Of a stretch of DNA of 6,632 nt, positions 5,784 to 6,632 are shown one piece after another; position 1 is the first letter of the stretch, and the number at the start of each line of letters is the position of its first letter. The DNA comes from Candidatus Zhuqueibacterota bacterium RBG_16_48_16 (lineage in GTDB: Bacteria; Zhuqueibacterota; Zhuqueibacteria; Residuimicrobiales; Sediminimicrobiaceae). The notes under the pieces were generated by a model that saw nothing but the letters and a program-made list of their open reading frames with translations, was not told the origin of the DNA and made no database searches. The translations under genes and the position numbers were made by a program. The stretch spans positions 1 to 6,632 of the forward strand of contig METF01000178.1 in NCBI GenBank assembly GCA_001771235.1, written 5' to 3'.

Positions 5784-6632
5784 CTAATCGTAGTATTCCA
5801 AGCCAAGATGCGTGATAAGTTCTTCGCCTCTTAAATGTCGCAAGGTGTTTTTCAATTTCATCAGTTGGATAAAGATGTCGTGCTCCGGATATAATCCTTC
5901 TGCCACCATCGGACTCTTGAAATAGAAAGACAGCCATTCCTGAATGCCGCTCATTCCGGCTCTTTGGGCCAGATCGATAAACAGCGCCAAATCCAGAACG
6001 ATTGGCGCGGCCAGGATGCTATCCCGACAGAGAAAGTTGATCTTGATTTGCATCGGGTAACCCAGCCATCCGAATATGTCGATATTGTCCCATCCCTCTT
6101 TATTATCGCCGCGCGGCGGGTAGTAGTTGATGCGCACCTTGTGATAAAGGTCTTTATAGAGGTCGGGATACTTGTCGGCCTGGAAAATATATTCCAGCGC
6201 CGACAGCTTGGTGACTTCCTTTGACTTGAATGAGCCGGGATCGTCCAGAACCTCGCCGTCGCGATTGCCAAGGATGTTGGTGGAGAACCAGCCGTTCACG
6301 CCGAGCATTTTTGCCTTGAGTCCCGGAGCGACCAGGGTTTTCATAAAAGTCTGGCCGGTCTTGAAATCCTTGCCGGCAATGGGAACATGCGTTTCTTTTG
6401 CCAGGCGCGTCAATGCCGGAACATCGTGGCTCATGTGCGGCGCTCCGTTGGCGTAAGGGATCCCGGATTTGATAGCTGCGTAAGCATAGATCATGCTGGA
6501 TGAAATAGATTCGTGATTTCCCACCAGGCCTTTTTCAAAGCTCTCGATGGATTTCCAGACAGGATCGTGCTCAAGATAGATCTCCGTGCTGCCGCACCAG
6601 ACGATCACCACTCGGTCGAGGTTATTGTCCTT
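5784..6632 (-). CDS. ino1: Inositol-3-phosphate synthase, C-terminal part (cut by the right window edge)
   Basis: The enzyme turns glucose 6-phosphate into 1D-myo-inositol 3-phosphate using NAD+ through oxidation, aldol cyclisation and reduction; it is the entry step for inositol phospholipids and inositol-based solutes. The frame is open to the right edge, leaving 282 C-terminal residues of a protein that usually has about 360-440; the N-terminal part of the Rossmann domain is missing. Hallmarks, numbered from the first visible residue, are LVGNHESISSSMIYAYAAIK (36-55), GKDFKTGQT (87-95), NGWFSTNILGNRDG (113-126), GDNKEGWDN (175-183) and KINFLCRDSILAAP (197-210). These blocks carry the lysines and asparagines that line the active site in characterised enzymes; GKDFKTGQT and GDNK correspond to GDDLKSGQT and GDSK of the yeast enzyme. 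An in-frame GTG at 6609-6611 is not the real start, because family sequence (NNLDRVV) runs through it. The gene ends 81 bases before the MATE frame in the same direction. What the inositol is used for cannot be seen. Confidence 0.96.
   Translation of the reverse strand, partial: KDNNLDRVVIVWCGSTEIYLEHDPVWKSIESFEKGLVGNHESISSSMIYAYAAIKSGIPYANGAPHMSHDVPALTRLAKETHVPIAGKDFKTGQTFMKTLVAPGLKAKMLGVNGWFSTNILGNRDGEVLDDPGSFKSKEVTKLSALEYIFQADKYPDLYKDLYHKVRINYYPPRGDNKEGWDNIDIFGWLGYPMQIKINFLCRDSILAAPIVLDLALFIDLAQRAGMSGIQEWLSFYFKSPMVAEGLYPEHDIFIQLMKLKNTLRHLRGEELITHLGLEYYD

Noticed and set aside
6609..6611. GTG as the start of a 275-residue protein
   Set aside because: The conserved synthase sequence continues upstream in frame to the window edge, so the gene is truncated by the window rather than starting here.

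Overview
All recognisable genes in this window lie on the minus strand, so transcription runs from high to low coordinates. In that order they are: the C-terminal part of a myo-inositol-1-phosphate synthase (cut by the right edge), a MATE-family efflux protein, thymidylate kinase, a membrane-anchored S41 C-terminal processing protease, a gene-free stretch of about 700 bases, and the N-terminal half of pyruvate phosphate dikinase (cut by the left edge). The many plus-strand open frames are antisense shadows of these genes.

The organism is a bacterium: Shine-Dalgarno sites, tightly packed genes and a sigma70-like promoter are visible. There is no rRNA or other phylogenetic marker. The protease has an acidic, Asn-rich linker before a GGGGITPDV end and a long C-terminal extension. 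Intergenic DNA carries short heptad and hairpin repeats. Together these remind me of uncultured FCB-group lineages (Bacteroidota, Calditrichota or KSB1-like), but this is a low-confidence inference.

Region 3719-5702 looks like one transcription unit. The thymidylate kinase start overlaps the MATE stop by 8 bases, and the protease begins 18 bases after the kinase stop. The inositol phosphate synthase ends 81 bases before the MATE start and may or may not belong to the same unit. The proteins have housekeeping or general roles: dTTP supply, membrane export, envelope proteolysis, and inositol phosphate and PEP/pyruvate metabolism. They do not form an obvious single pathway. The dikinase has its own promoter, a leader of about 72 bases and a near-perfect ribosome binding site.

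The most unusual part is the intergenic stretch 1233-1933. It holds a pair of inverted arrays of 7-base repeats, a long hairpin, a 188-base segment bounded by 13-base perfect inverted repeats, two head-to-head REP-like hairpins inside that segment whose stems differ by compensating changes, and a cluster of CTTTGTG-like units just past the protease stop. It looks like a nest of small non-coding repeat elements. I see no evidence of a new multi-gene system here.
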